Shown here: positions 1 through 10,879 of the stretch, piece by piece
How the letters are laid out: each line of letters opens with the position of its first letter
How positions within the stretch are numbered: position 1 is the stretch's first letter
Assembly (NCBI RefSeq): GCF_900187425.1
Contig: NZ_FYDJ01000006.1
Coordinates: 62,001-126,000, forward strand
DNA: 64,000 nucleotides
DNA from: Pseudomonas sp. Irchel s3h14
GTDB taxonomy: Bacteria > Pseudomonadota > Gammaproteobacteria > Pseudomonadales > Pseudomonadaceae
Direction: 5' to 3'
The notes under the pieces: model-generated
Told to the model about the DNA's origin: nothing
Seen by the model: the letters and a program-made list of their open reading frames with translations, nothing else
Databases searched by the model: none
Position numbers and translations under genes: made by a program

Positions 1-1
1 C

Positions 2-178
2 GCTGAAGCTGCTCCAGCAGCCTCTGAGCCGATTGCACCGCCGCCTGAAGCCGCTCCGATTGCTCCGGCCGAGAATGCCGAGCCGGCATCGACCACGGAA
101 ACGGTCACTCCGCCGCCCCAATCAAGCCTGCCTCCACCCACCGAGCCTATTTCGGCCATTCCTGTATCAGGCCAGTAA
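2..178 (+). CDS. C-terminal tail of a Pro/Ala-rich protein (partial)
   Basis: An open frame runs in from the left edge and ends at TAA 176-178. The 58 visible residues are almost entirely Ala, Pro, Glu, Ser and Thr, as in a disordered tail or periplasm-spanning linker, and the protein ends in ISAIPVSGQ. No domain is visible, so the function cannot be named. Reading this frame rather than the others is supported by Pseudomonas-like third-position GC and by the clean stop followed by an intergenic stretch. A TonB- or FimV-like linker would fit the composition but cannot be shown. Confidence 0.6.
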   Translation, partial: AEAAPAASEPIAPPPEAAPIAPAENAEPASTTETVTPPPQSSLPPPTEPISAIPVSGQ

Positions 179-438
179 TCGTGCTCTGACGCTGCGGGAT
201 CGGGTCAGACGACACCGATCCCGAAGCGGCTTTTAAATTGATCCGCGTCAACCCAGGCCGTTGTCCTACGGCCTGTATCGAAAAAATCCTCCGATAAATT
301 CCTGACGGCCTGCTACGTTTTATCAAGTAGCTGCTGAGCGGCGTGCCTGCGTCATTTTTCTTTCACGTGGGCACTTTATGCTCGGGGCGCTGGTCATTTA
401 TTCAGGCGTTTTTTTCAACGAGCTGTGGGGGATTCGAA

Positions 439-525
439 ATGGACGATTATCAAGAAGAGCTGCTCGAGTATCAGGCGTTTGAACTGGACCCACTGGAACC
501 GGCCGAAGACGCTACCGAGCTGTAA
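439..525 (+). CDS. Acidic 28-residue micro-protein
   Basis: The ATG at 439 is preceded by a purine-rich GTGGGGGA eight bases upstream, which favours it over the longer open frame starting at 343. The product starts MDDYQEELLEYQAFELDPLE and is strikingly acidic (11 Asp/Glu, one Gln-rich turn, no Lys or Arg). No signal peptide or membrane segment is present. It ends three bases before the stop of the convergent AraC-type gene. I do not recognise a characterised family. Acidity, the good ribosome-binding site and protein-like codon use make it a plausible real small gene of unknown role. Confidence 0.5.
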   Translation: MDDYQEELLEYQAFELDPLEPAEDATEL

Positions 526-528
526 GCG

Positions 529-1569
529 TCAAGCGGATTGGCGATGACTGCGGCGAAACTCGCCGGGAGTCTGGCCGCTCCAGCGTTTGAAGGCCCGTTG
601 AAAGGCTTCGGCTGAGGCAAAGCCCAGCAGATAGGCGATTTCTCCGAACGCCAGTTCGGTATCGCGGATGTAGGTCATGGCCAGGTCGCGACGCGTGTCA
701 TTGAGGATCGCGCGAAATTGCGTGCCTTCCTCGGCGAGTTTGCGGCGCAAGGTCCAGGTTGGCAGCTTCAGGCGTGCCGCCACTTCTTCCAGGTCGGGTT
801 CCCGGCCACCATTGAGCAATGGCCCCAGTAACTGAGTGATGCGTTCACGCAGGCTGCGGGTGCGTGTCAGTTGCTCCAGTTCCCGCTCACACAGTTGCAG
901 CAAGTGTCGCCAGGTGCTCGGGCAGTGTTCCGGGTTGCGCTGGGCGAGGCTGGCAAGGCTCAAGCGCAGTTGATTGTGCTCGCAGCCAAACTGGATCGGG
1001 CAGTCGCCCAACACCTCATAAGCCGTGCGGTAATCCGGCTCATCAAACTCGATCTCGATACGTTCGGCCCGCAACGGGGCAGGGCTTATGCTGGACAATT
1101 GCTGCAACCAGCCCGCGATGATCGAATCCACCACGAAGCGGTTGTAGGCGTTGTAAGGGCTGATGGAATAAAACCGCAGCCAGGCACCTTGGGCGTCTTC
1201 GTGAAAGCTCGATTGACCGCGATAGTTGGAGCCATACAAGGCTTCGAAGCGAATCAGGCACCGCGCGGCTTCTCGCACTGTTGGCGCCTGAGCGGCCGTG
1301 ACCCCGGCAAGGCCGACCTGGCTCAGGCGACTGAGCTGACCCATGCGCAAGCCAAGTGCCGGGTTGTCGGTCAGTTGAATGGCGCTGTGGCCCAGGCGCA
1401 TGTAGCGCGGGATCGAGAGTCGGGCGCTCGCTTCGCTCAGGCGAGCCGCGTCGAGGCCGTATTGTTCGAGCAACGGCTGAGGGTCTGCACCGTGGCTGCG
1501 CACGGCGTCGGCCAGGCTATGAACAAAGCCCACCGACAGATCGCCGAGGCGCATCGGTAACGGTTTCAT
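529..1569 (-). CDS. AraC-family transcriptional regulator (arabinose-binding-like N domain)
   Basis: The protein has 346 residues, the usual length for the OruR/ArgR-like AraC subgroup with a large N-terminal ligand-sensing domain. That domain covers roughly residues 20-210. The double helix-turn-helix DNA-binding domain covers about 260-342, with the landmarks LEEVAARLKLPTWTLRRKL and the C-terminal FASAEAFQRAFKRWSGQTP signature. The start lies three bases after the stop of the upstream nitrilase-fold gene, so the two are co-transcribed and the regulator probably controls or senses something tied to that protein. The ligand is unknown. It is convergent with the acidic micro-ORF. Confidence 0.9.
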   Translation of the reverse strand: MKPLPMRLGDLSVGFVHSLADAVRSHGADPQPLLEQYGLDAARLSEASARLSIPRYMRLGHSAIQLTDNPALGLRMGQLSRLSQVGLAGVTAAQAPTVREAARCLIRFEALYGSNYRGQSSFHEDAQGAWLRFYSISPYNAYNRFVVDSIIAGWLQQLSSISPAPLRAERIEIEFDEPDYRTAYEVLGDCPIQFGCEHNQLRLSLASLAQRNPEHCPSTWRHLLQLCERELEQLTRTRSLRERITQLLGPLLNGGREPDLEEVAARLKLPTWTLRRKLAEEGTQFRAILNDTRRDLAMTYIRDTELAFGEIAYLLGFASAEAFQRAFKRWSGQTPGEFRRSHRQSA

Positions 1570-1572
1570 CGG

Positions 1573-2703
1573 TTACAACCAGAGGTTCAGCAAACGCGCG
1601 CCACGGGCATTGCCGTCGGCGAACTGCTGCCCGTTGCTGCTGAGAAAACTTTGACCGGCGCTGCCCTGATCCCAGAACTGACCGCGCAGGAACACGCTCA
1701 TGCCGGCGATTGCCTGGCTGCTGGGCGGTTGAGCGGTGAGTGTCAGACGATGCCAGGCCTGGCCTTCGCTGAGTTCGCCGGCCTTGAGACTGACCGAGCC
1801 AGGCGTCGACAGCCCCTTGTAACCGCGCCACGGTTTGTCCCAGGTGCCGCGCCCGACCACAAACGCCGGGACTGCGACGAACTGCGCACCTTGGTCGTCG
1901 AGCTTGCGGTAATTGTCCGGGTACCAGCTGTCGCTGCCGATCAGCACGCCCAGGCGTCCGGCCGGGGTGTCGACGACGTTGAGCGTATGCTCGCCATTGG
2001 CGGCGATGACTTCATGTTCATCGAAAATCGGGTGCATCTGGCGCTGGGGTTGGCCGATCGGCAGGCCATCGCGGCCGAACACCACGCTGCTGTTGTACAA
2101 CGCGCCTCGACCGATTTTCAGGGTGCCGTCGATGATGCTGGGCTCGGGTAGCACGATGGAGCCCGCCACCAACGTCACGTGGAATTCTTTCGCCAGACCA
2201 CCAAACAGCGCCTGGTAGTCCTTGGCCATGCTTTTGGCCTTCATGCGCAGGTGCGCGTCGTCCAGACGTTTGTCGCCCTTGGCGCTGATCAGTGCGCGGA
2301 CGAACTTCAGTGGGTTACTGACCGCCAGCCAGTTCATGGCTTCCTTGAGCGTGGTCGCCTGGTAGAGCTCATCTTTCTCGCCGCTGACCATCAACCAGGT
2401 GCCGACATGTTCGGGCAGGACGACGATGGTTTTTTCGTTCAGCAGGCCCTGGTCCTGGGCCTTCTGCAAATAGGCCGCCAGCTTACGGTGCAAGCGCTCG
2501 GGGCTTTGATAGTCGGTGGGAAACAGTTCGGGCTGGATGCCCAGCAAGTTGCCGCGATCGGCGGGTGTGCCTTGGTCGACCGCTAGGTTGATGCGCAGGT
2601 CCGACAGGTAATGACCCACCGGACGGTCCGCGGCCCACATGGCGTAGGTCGTAAGGGCGGCAATCAATGCCATGGAGAAAGTCAGGTACAGAAGTTTGCG
2701 CAT
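1573..2703 (-). CDS. Membrane-anchored carbon-nitrogen hydrolase (nitrilase fold), probably inactive
   Basis: The 376-residue protein starts with a hydrophobic segment (about residues 5-24) that should export or anchor it, followed by a nitrilase/CN-hydrolase domain. The family uses a Glu-Lys-Cys triad. The Glu is visible in VVLPEHVGTWL. At the cysteine position the sequence is GVLIGSDSWYPDNY, where active members read GVLIC-D-W-P, so the nucleophile appears replaced by Gly. The lysine region (QPQRQMHP) also lacks the usual YRKxHL. It is the first gene of an operon with the AraC regulator. Fold assignment is firm; catalytic loss is inferred from motif alignment by eye. Confidence 0.8.
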   Translation of the reverse strand: MRKLLYLTFSMALIAALTTYAMWAADRPVGHYLSDLRINLAVDQGTPADRGNLLGIQPELFPTDYQSPERLHRKLAAYLQKAQDQGLLNEKTIVVLPEHVGTWLMVSGEKDELYQATTLKEAMNWLAVSNPLKFVRALISAKGDKRLDDAHLRMKAKSMAKDYQALFGGLAKEFHVTLVAGSIVLPEPSIIDGTLKIGRGALYNSSVVFGRDGLPIGQPQRQMHPIFDEHEVIAANGEHTLNVVDTPAGRLGVLIGSDSWYPDNYRKLDDQGAQFVAVPAFVVGRGTWDKPWRGYKGLSTPGSVSLKAGELSEGQAWHRLTLTAQPPSSQAIAGMSVFLRGQFWDQGSAGQSFLSSNGQQFADGNARGARLLNLWL

Positions 2704-2891
2704 GGGGAAACAGTCAATGGCCGTGTGCAGGATTCGCGACTAGGGTAGGGCGCATGCCGGCACTTGCCAAGGGGCGCTGCACATTTGGATCAATAAGTTG
2801 TCAGTTACGGTCATTGAGTGACAGCGGCGCGACTCTTAGTCTGTCCAACATGACTGACGGGGGCCGAAGAGCTCCTGCACTTTTTCCGTGA

Positions 2892-4952
<2,061 letters not shown>

Positions 4953-4956
4953 CGTG

Positions 4957-5064
4957 GATCGTTCCCACGCTCTGCGTGGGAATGCAGCCCAGGACGCTCC
5001 GCGTCCCCTAAAGCGGACGCGGAGCGTCCGTTGAGGCATTCCCACGCAGAGCGTGGGAACGATC
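4957..5064. repeat. Long inverted repeat, GATCGTTCCCACGCTCTGCG family, copy 1
   Basis: The outer arms begin GATCGTTCCCACGCTCTGCG and recur in inverted form at the right end. An inner inverted repeat (GGACGCTCCGCGTCC against GGACGCGGAGCGTCC) lies between them. A second copy is at 40816-40927. It fills almost the whole gap between fadH and the next gene and could act as a transcription terminator or mRNA-stabilising hairpin. Confidence 0.85.
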
Positions 5065-5109
5065 ACTGCGGCTGTTAAGATGCTGGCTCTTCACCCAGAG
5101 CCGGCATCG

Positions 5110-6027
5110 ATGCTTCTCCCCCCCAACGACTGGCTACCCCAAGCCCCGCTTCAACCCCTGCAACTCGACTGGCTCAGTTCAGCCGGCATCGAAGTCGCAA
5201 TCCTGCGCCTCGACCAGATCGACCCACTGATCAGCGGTAACAAGTGGTTCAAACTCATCGAGCACCTGAAAGCCGCTGACCAGATCGGTGCCAAAGGCAT
5301 CATCAGTCTGGGCGGTGCCCATTCCAATCATCTGCATGCACTGGCGGCGGCGGGTAAGCGTTTTGGTTTTCGCACCGTTGGCCTGCTGCGCGGTCATCCG
5401 CAAGAAACGCCGACGGTGAAAGACTTGCAGGCGTTTGGCATGCAATTACATTGGCTGGGTTATGGCGGTTATCGAGCGCGGCACGAGCCGGGTTTCTGGC
5501 TGCCATGGCAGGCGCAGTATCCCGATCTGCATCCGGTGCCGGAAGGTGGCGGCGGTTTGCAGGGCGCCAAGGGCTGCCTGCAGCTGAGGACAATGGCCAG
5601 CGAGCAACTGAACGCTCTGGGCTGGAGCGACTACGACGGCTGGTGGCTGGCCTGCGGAACGGGCACGACCCTGGCCGGTCTGGTGCTGGCCGAGGCGGGT
5701 GAACACCCGGTGTATGGCGCGCGGGCGGTGCCCGACGATCATGGGGTGGCGCAGCAGGTCGAATCAATTGTGCAGGAGGCGGGTTTACACAATCGCGCTT
5801 ATGAATTGTTCGACGCCAGCCGTGGCGGCTTTGCCAAAGTCGATCCGCTGTTGCTCGAATTCATCGATCAGACCGAACAGGCCAGCGGCATTCCCCTTGA
5901 ACCGCTGTACACCGGCAAAGCCCTGTTGGCGCTCAAGCAGCAAGTAGACGCGGGAAGATTCGAAAAAGGCTCGCGCCTGATCTTCATCCATACCGGCGGT
6001 TTGCAGGGCCGCCGGGGTTTCCAGTGA
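5110..6027 (+). CDS. PLP-dependent D-cysteine desulfhydrase / ACC deaminase-like enzyme
   Basis: A fold-type II pyridoxal-phosphate enzyme. The ISGNKWFKLIEHL segment near the N-terminus carries the Schiff-base lysine, SLGGAHSNHLHALAAAG binds substrate and ACGTGTTLAGLVLA binds phosphate. From ATG 5110 it has 305 residues, shorter than typical ACC deaminases (about 338), and it is closer to the short DcyD/YedO-like group, so D-cysteine desulfhydrase activity is more likely than ACC deamination. The longer open frame reaches back into the flanking repeat, with a GTG at 5053 inside the repeat and an ATG at 5080, so the start is uncertain. No operon partner. Confidence 0.8.
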   Translation: MLLPPNDWLPQAPLQPLQLDWLSSAGIEVAILRLDQIDPLISGNKWFKLIEHLKAADQIGAKGIISLGGAHSNHLHALAAAGKRFGFRTVGLLRGHPQETPTVKDLQAFGMQLHWLGYGGYRARHEPGFWLPWQAQYPDLHPVPEGGGGLQGAKGCLQLRTMASEQLNALGWSDYDGWWLACGTGTTLAGLVLAEAGEHPVYGARAVPDDHGVAQQVESIVQEAGLHNRAYELFDASRGGFAKVDPLLLEFIDQTEQASGIPLEPLYTGKALLALKQQVDAGRFEKGSRLIFIHTGGLQGRRGFQ

Positions 6028-6037
6028 ACGGCTGGAT

Positions 6038-6586
6038 TCACCCGCGCTTGGGCATCATCCGCAGCAAGGTGTTATCGCCCACCACATAGTGGTGATAAAT
6101 CCCCGCCACGGCGTGCAGGCCGATCAGCCAGTATCCAATGGTGCCGCCGAGTTCATGCCAACCCTCGATCTGCTTGGCCAACGCCTTGTCCTCCGCGATC
6201 AGCAGCGGCAGGTCGAAGCCGTAGAACATCACTTGGTGACCTTTTGCGCTGGTGACCAGCCAGCCCAGAATCGGCATGGCGATCATGAAGATGTACAGCG
6301 CCCAGTGCATCAGTTTGGCCAACACGGTCTGCCAGTGAGGCGAGGCCGGGAAGATCTGCGGAGCCGGGCCCAGGCTGCGCGCGAACAAGCGCAACCACAC
6401 CAGTACGAACACTGTCAGACCGAGCATGAAGTGCGATTCAACGATCAGCGTCCGCCCGCCACTGCCTTTTGGAAAGATCCCGCGAAATTCGATACAGGCG
6501 TAAACCAGCGCCAGCAGGACCAGCATCAACCAATGCAGCGTGATCGATACGGTGCTGTAGCGTGAGTCGGAGTTCTTCCAGGGCAT
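6038..6586 (-). CDS. Cytochrome b561
   Basis: A four-helix, di-heme b-type cytochrome of 182 residues that probably passes electrons from quinol in the inner membrane. The ATG at 6586 has GAGGA nine bases upstream and gives the family start MPWKNSDSRYSTVSITLHWL; the open frame extends further but has no support. Candidate heme histidines lie in ITLHWL, ESHFMLG, WHELGG and GLHAVAGIYHHYV, one per helix. It is convergent with the preceding desulfhydrase-like gene, ten bases apart. A second b561 paralogue (28366-28911) sits with catalase. Confidence 0.93.
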   Translation of the reverse strand: MPWKNSDSRYSTVSITLHWLMLVLLALVYACIEFRGIFPKGSGGRTLIVESHFMLGLTVFVLVWLRLFARSLGPAPQIFPASPHWQTVLAKLMHWALYIFMIAMPILGWLVTSAKGHQVMFYGFDLPLLIAEDKALAKQIEGWHELGGTIGYWLIGLHAVAGIYHHYVVGDNTLLRMMPKRG

Positions 6587-6715
6587 ACGGTGTTCCTCAC
6601 AGGTCAGGTCGAGCCACCGTTCTTGTTCGACGGTGTGCTTTAACTGTAATCCGCTTTGGTGGATTTGCCTGTGGCTATGTGGGCGTTCAATGCTCTGGAT
6701 CAAGTGGTTGGCCAC

Positions 6716-6756
6716 AAAAAAGCGCCATTTCCGTTCAGGAACTGGCGCTTTTTTTA
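6716..6756 (-). terminator. Rho-independent terminator after phnX
   Basis: The stem AGCGCCA...TGGCGCT is flanked by A and T runs on both sides, so it can work in both directions. It lies 18 bases beyond the phnX stop codon and should end the phnWX transcript. Confidence 0.85.
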
Positions 6757-6773
6757 TGTGGCGACAGGCGCAA

Positions 6774-7601
6774 TCAGTTGGTTTGCGGCATCTCGCCCTT
6801 GGCCAGGCGCTGGTTGATATCGGCGATCACTTCCGGCAAATCGGTGATGGTGTCGATCATGTAGTGCGGCCGCGAGCCTTCGAACATCCCGTGGATGCGC
6901 TTGCGTTCGCTGTCCAGTTGGTCGCTGCCGAGGGCGCGGTAACCTTCGTAGTCCAGACCCAGCGCGTTGCCCGAGCAAATCAGCGCCACGGTCCACATGC
7001 CGGCACGGCGACCTTCGAGAATGCCCGGCACGGTGTCGTCGATCTTCACGCAGGCCGCGACATCATCGATGCCCAGCGCGATAACGTTGGCCAGCGCCTG
7101 GGCCGGCCATGGACGGCCGTTGGGCACTTCGTCGGTGGCAACCACGTGATCGGCGACGTAGCCGTTGGTGGCGGCCAGTTCGACCACCTTGTCCATGACC
7201 TGTTTTGGATAGCCGGAGCAGGAACCGATCTTGATCCCTTGCTGGCGCAGATTGGCGATGGTGTCCAAAGCGCCCGGAATCAGCGCCGAGTGCTCGGCGA
7301 TTTTCTCGATTTGCAGCGGCATGAAGCGTTTGTAGATGGCCGTGACGTCATCGTCGGTCGGCGTACGGCCGAACACCTTGCGATAACGTTCGGCCACTTG
7401 CGGCTGATCGCACAGGGTGCGGATGTGATCCCACTTGCCCATGCCCATCGGGCCGCGGGCTTCTTCGATGGAAACCTGGACGTCGAACTCGGCGAAAGCT
7501 TCGACAAAAATCTGTGTCGGGGCGAAAGAGCCGAAGTCGACCACGGTGCCGGCCCAGTCGAGGATGGCGGCTTGCAGCTTGGTTGGGTTTGCGTAGTTCA
7601 T
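6774..7601 (-). CDS. phnX: Phosphonoacetaldehyde hydrolase (phosphonatase)
   Basis: PhnX cleaves the C-P bond of phosphonoacetaldehyde to acetaldehyde and phosphate, the second step of 2-aminoethylphosphonate breakdown. It is a 275-residue HAD-superfamily enzyme. The nucleophile is Asp15 in [13 protein letters not shown]. The Schiff-base lysine typical of phosphonatases is Lys56 in [10 protein letters not shown], and later HAD motifs are in [11 protein letters not shown] and [10 protein letters not shown]. It is downstream of phnW on the same strand, but a 148-base palindromic repeat fills the gap, so co-transcription would run through a large hairpin. Confidence 0.96.
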   Translation of the reverse strand: MNYANPTKLQAAILDWAGTVVDFGSFAPTQIFVEAFAEFDVQVSIEEARGPMGMGKWDHIRTLCDQPQVAERYRKVFGRTPTDDDVTAIYKRFMPLQIEKIAEHSALIPGALDTIANLRQQGIKIGSCSGYPKQVMDKVVELAATNGYVADHVVATDEVPNGRPWPAQALANVIALGIDDVAACVKIDDTVPGILEGRRAGMWTVALICSGNALGLDYEGYRALGSDQLDSERKRIHGMFEGSRPHYMIDTITDLPEVIADINQRLAKGEMPQTN

Positions 7602-7636
7602 GTCTCAAATCCTGTATTTGGGGAATGAAGAGCCGT

Positions 7637-7784
7637 GTAGCAGCTGTCGAGCCTGCGAGGCTGCGTTCGGCTGCGGAGCAGTCGTAAAAGCCATCCACCT
7701 CGGTGTTTCAGGTGAAACGCGTCGACAGGGTTTACGACTGCTTCGCAGCCGAACGCAGCCTCGCTGGGGCTCGACAGCTGCTAC
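7637..7784. repeat. Long palindromic repeat, GTAGCAGCTG family, copy 1
   Basis: The arms begin GTAGCAGCTGTCGAGCCTGC and recur inverted at the right end, with inner matching blocks (GAGGCTGCGTTCGGCTGCG against CGCAGCCGAACGCAGCCTC). It lies between phnW and phnX. A diverged copy is at 17730-17888 and a minimal hairpin at 28917-28944. Confidence 0.85.
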
Positions 7785-7797
7785 AAGTCGTCGTGAA

Positions 7798-8907
7798 TCA
7801 GATTTCCAGCACTTCCATCTCGCGCAGTACTTCGGCGATCGCCGCCACGGCCGCGTGCATCTCGTCCTGGTTGACGTGGCCGATGCAGCCGACGCGAAAG
7901 GTTTCGACCTGGGTCAATTTGCCGGGGTAGAGGATGAAACCCTTGGCCTTGACGCGTTCGTAGAATTCCTTGAACTGGTAGCGCGGATCTTTCGGTGCAT
8001 GAAAGGTGACGATGATCGGTGCCTGGATTGCGGCGGGCAGGAAGCTGCGCAGCCCCAATTTGGCCATGTCATCGAGCAGCACCTGGCAGTTGTTGGCGTA
8101 GCGCTGATGCCGGGCGGGCAAACCACCTTCTTCGTTGTATTGCAGCAGGGCTTCGTGCAGCGCGGCGACCACGTGGGTCGGCGGGGTGAAGCGCCATTGG
8201 CCGGTCTTGGCCATGTAGGTGTGCTGATCGAAAAGGTCCATCGCGAGGGAATGCGAGTTACCCGCGGCATTGGCCAGCGCTTCTTTGCGAGCGAAGACGA
8301 AACCCATTCCGGGTACACCTTCCAGGCATTTGCCCGAGGCGGCGATCAGCGCGTCGAACGGCACCTGTTGCGCGTCAATCGGCAGCGCGCCGAAGGAGCT
8401 CATGGCGTCGATGATCAGGCGTTTGCCGTGTTGCGCGATGACGTGGGCGATTTCCGGCAGCGGATTGAGGATCCCGGTGCTGGTTTCGCAGTGAATCAGC
8501 GCGACGTGGGTGATGCTGGCGTCGGCACGCAGCAGGCGGTCGACGTCGGCGGCGGTGGTCGGCTCGTCTTCGGCGGTTTCGAAGGTGCTGAAGGAACGGC
8601 CGAGCACTTCGCAGATTTTCGCCAGGCGTTTGCCGTAGGCGCCGTTGATCAGCACCAGGACTTTGCCGTCGCGAGGTACCAGTGTGCCGATCGCCGCTTC
8701 GACCGCAAACGTGCCGCTGCCTTGCAGGGGCACGCAGTGGTGGCTGTCGCCGCCGTTGATGATCGCCAGCAGTTGTTCGCACAGGCTGGCGGTCAGTTGA
8801 TTGAAGCGGTCATCCCATGAACCCCAGTCGACCATCATCGCCTGGCGGGTACGGGCCGATGTGGTCAGTGGGCCGGGGGTGAGCAGGATGGGTTCGGCAG
8901 TACTCAT
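7798..8907 (-). CDS. phnW: 2-aminoethylphosphonate--pyruvate transaminase
   Basis: PhnW transfers the amino group of 2-aminoethylphosphonate to pyruvate, giving phosphonoacetaldehyde, the substrate of PhnX. It is a 369-residue class V PLP aminotransferase starting [20 protein letters not shown]. The PLP lysine is in [31 protein letters not shown] supplies the PLP-binding aspartate. It is divergent from a LysR-type gene at 9017, with a 109-base AT-richer gap that should carry both promoters and the regulator's site. Confidence 0.96.
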   Translation of the reverse strand: MSTAEPILLTPGPLTTSARTRQAMMVDWGSWDDRFNQLTASLCEQLLAIINGGDSHHCVPLQGSGTFAVEAAIGTLVPRDGKVLVLINGAYGKRLAKICEVLGRSFSTFETAEDEPTTAADVDRLLRADASITHVALIHCETSTGILNPLPEIAHVIAQHGKRLIIDAMSSFGALPIDAQQVPFDALIAASGKCLEGVPGMGFVFARKEALANAAGNSHSLAMDLFDQHTYMAKTGQWRFTPPTHVVAALHEALLQYNEEGGLPARHQRYANNCQVLLDDMAKLGLRSFLPAAIQAPIIVTFHAPKDPRYQFKEFYERVKAKGFILYPGKLTQVETFRVGCIGHVNQDEMHAAVAAIAEVLREMEVLEI

Positions 8908-9016
8908 TCTCGTGTCCTCGCAATCGATGGGATGAAGCTACGGGGCTTAAATTGCAATTTGCCGTGCTATCAATCAAATTGTTTGTTGTTATGCCAGCCA
9001 TCAGCGAGGGTTATTC

Positions 9017-9880
9017 ATGAACCTGTTCCAGCTCCGCGCATTCGATGCGGTGGCCCGCGAGGGCAGCTTCACCCGGGCCGCCGCGCGACTGTTCATCAGC
9101 CAACCGGCGGTCACCGGGCACATCAAGGCGCTGGAGGAGCATTACCAGATCACCCTGTTGCGGCGCACCGCGCGACGGGTGGAGCTGACGGAGGAGGGCA
9201 CCAAACTGGCCGCGATCACCCGGGCGATGTTTGGTCTGGCCGAAGAGGCGCAGGTGATGCTCGAGGCCAACCGGCAGTTGCTGACCGGGCGTCTGGAGGT
9301 TGCGGCGGACGGGCCGCACATGGTCATGCCGATGCTCGCCAGCCTGCGCGCGCGGTATCCCGGCATTACCGTGAATCTGCGGCTGGGCAATGCTCAGGAA
9401 ACTTTGGCGGCGTTGCTGTCGGAGCATGCCGACGTGGCGGTGCTGACCGAGGTCGAACCGCGCAAGGGGCTGCATTTGCAAGACTTAAGCGAATCACGGA
9501 TTTGTGCGCTGGTGCCCGACGGTCATCCGTGGGCGCAGATGTCCAAGGGGGTGCCGCTCAAGGCGCTGGATCAGGTGATCATGGTGTTGCGCGAGCCGAG
9601 TTCGATTACCCGGCGCACCTTCGACGAGGCCTGCGCGGCGGCGTTGGTCAGTCCACGGGTGTTGTTGGAGCTGGACAGTCGCGAGGCGGTGACCGAAGCC
9701 GTCGCCGCGGAGTTGGGGGTTGGCGTGGTGTCGTCGGTGGAAGTTAGCCACGACCCGAGGGTGGTGGCGGTGCCGATTCTTGGTGAAGGGTTGGTCAATC
9801 GCCACATGATCGGGTGCATGGAACGACGGCGGGATTTGCGCTTGATACAGGCGTTTTTCGATTTGGCGCCATCCAGTTGA
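9017..9880 (+). CDS. LysR-family regulator, probable activator of phnWX
   Basis: A 287-residue LysR protein. The winged helix-turn-helix covers residues 1-60 (AREGSFTRAAARLFISQPAV) and the periplasmic-binding-like effector domain covers about 90-285. Divergence from phnW is the classic LysR arrangement and suggests that it controls phnWX in response to 2-aminoethylphosphonate or a product; this is inferred from position only. A second LysR with a closely similar N-terminal domain lies at 10007-10879, so the roles of the two may overlap. Confidence 0.92.
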   Translation: MNLFQLRAFDAVAREGSFTRAAARLFISQPAVTGHIKALEEHYQITLLRRTARRVELTEEGTKLAAITRAMFGLAEEAQVMLEANRQLLTGRLEVAADGPHMVMPMLASLRARYPGITVNLRLGNAQETLAALLSEHADVAVLTEVEPRKGLHLQDLSESRICALVPDGHPWAQMSKGVPLKALDQVIMVLREPSSITRRTFDEACAAALVSPRVLLELDSREAVTEAVAAELGVGVVSSVEVSHDPRVVAVPILGEGLVNRHMIGCMERRRDLRLIQAFFDLAPSS

Positions 9881-9890
9881 ACCGCGACGC

Positions 9891-9998
9891 GGCCTTCGCG
9901 AGCAAGTCGAATCGTCGCACCGCCGCTCCCACATTTGACCGAGTTCTTCCTGGAGAAATGCGATCAAATGTGGGAGCGGGCTTGCTCGCGAAGGGGCC
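9891..9998. repeat. REP doublet (inverted pair)
   Basis: Two Pseudomonas REP units in opposite orientation: CCTTCGCGAGCAAG...CCGCTCCCACATTTG, then CAAATGTGGGAGCGGGCTTG. It lies between two convergent LysR genes. Such doublets fold into a long hairpin and are common at gene ends. Confidence 0.9.
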
Positions 9999-10006
9999 GG
10001 GCCTGC

Positions 10007-10879
10007 CTACACCAGACTCTCGCGAACCATCTCCAGAAACGTCGCCACCACCCGCCGCGAACTCTGCTCGCGCAAGCACACCAGCGTCTCGGTCAATCGC
10101 CGTTTGCAGTCGGTAATCGGCAACGCGCACACCCGCGAATCTGCACCGAACTCGGCTGCCGATACCACACCAATGCCAATCCCCACGACCACGGCTTCAC
10201 GCGCCGCTTCCCGACCTTCAACCTGAATCGCCGGCCGAATGCGAAAGCCTGCCTGAGCCATTTCTTCTTCCAGCGTCTGGCGCGTCACCGAGCCGATTTC
10301 CCGCAGCACCAAAGGCGTGTCATCCAGATCCGCGAGGCAAATCGACTCGCGGTCGGCCCACGGATGATTGCGCGAAACGAACGCCACCATCGGGTCGTTG
10401 CGCAGCGGCAACGAGATCAGACGTTCGTCACTCACCTCCCGGCCCAGCAACGCCAGGTCGGCCTGATAGTTGAACAGCCGAAACAGCGATTCATCGGTGT
10501 TGCCGGTTTCGATTTTCACGCTGATGCCGGGGTAGCGCTCACAAAAGCGAGCAATCTGCGGCAACACGTGCACTGGCGCATCCACCGCGAGAATCAGGCT
10601 GCCGGACTGCAAGGCCCTGGAGTCATGCAAGAGCTCCTGCGCTTCGGCCTCGATGACGAACAATCGCTGGGTAATGCTCAGCAAACGCTCGCCCAGATCG
10701 GTCAGGCGTACCGAGCGTTTATTGCGATGGAACAGCAGCACACCGAAACGCTCTTCGAGCTTGCGCACTTGGTCGGAAATCGCCGGTTGCGTGAGGAATA
10801 GCCGCTCGGCGGCTTTGGTAAAGCTTCCGTGCACGGCCACGGCGTGGAAGGCTTTGAGCTGGGCGTGGGAAACCGACAT
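10007..10879 (-). CDS. LysR-family transcriptional regulator
   Basis: From the ATG at 10879, which has GGAGG five bases upstream, the protein has 290 residues; the open frame extends 18 bases further. The N-terminal helix-turn-helix reads HAVAVHGSFTKAAERLFLTQ and is clearly related to the LysR at 9017. The effector domain follows to the C-terminus. It is divergent from an organophosphate-type MFS permease, across a 269-base gap, and probably regulates it. Involvement in phosphonate use is an inference from the surrounding phnWX genes. Confidence 0.9.
   Translation of the reverse strand: MSVSHAQLKAFHAVAVHGSFTKAAERLFLTQPAISDQVRKLEERFGVLLFHRNKRSVRLTDLGERLLSITQRLFVIEAEAQELLHDSRALQSGSLILAVDAPVHVLPQIARFCERYPGISVKIETGNTDESLFRLFNYQADLALLGREVSDERLISLPLRNDPMVAFVSRNHPWADRESICLADLDDTPLVLREIGSVTRQTLEEEMAQAGFRIRPAIQVEGREAAREAVVVGIGIGVVSAAEFGADSRVCALPITDCKRRLTETLVCLREQSSRRVVATFLEMVRESLV

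Noticed and set aside
252..273. Terminator after the first partial gene
   Set aside because: CAGGCCG...CGGCCTG forms a hairpin but lacks a T run and is 74 bases past the stop, so termination cannot be claimed.
4957..5064. Insertion sequence
   Set aside because: No transposase frame, no target-site duplication evident, and the element is a simple nested inverted repeat of about 108 bases with another copy elsewhere.
9891..9998. Short CRISPR-like array
   Set aside because: Only two inverted units of a genome-wide REP sequence; no regular direct repeats, spacers or cas genes anywhere in the window.
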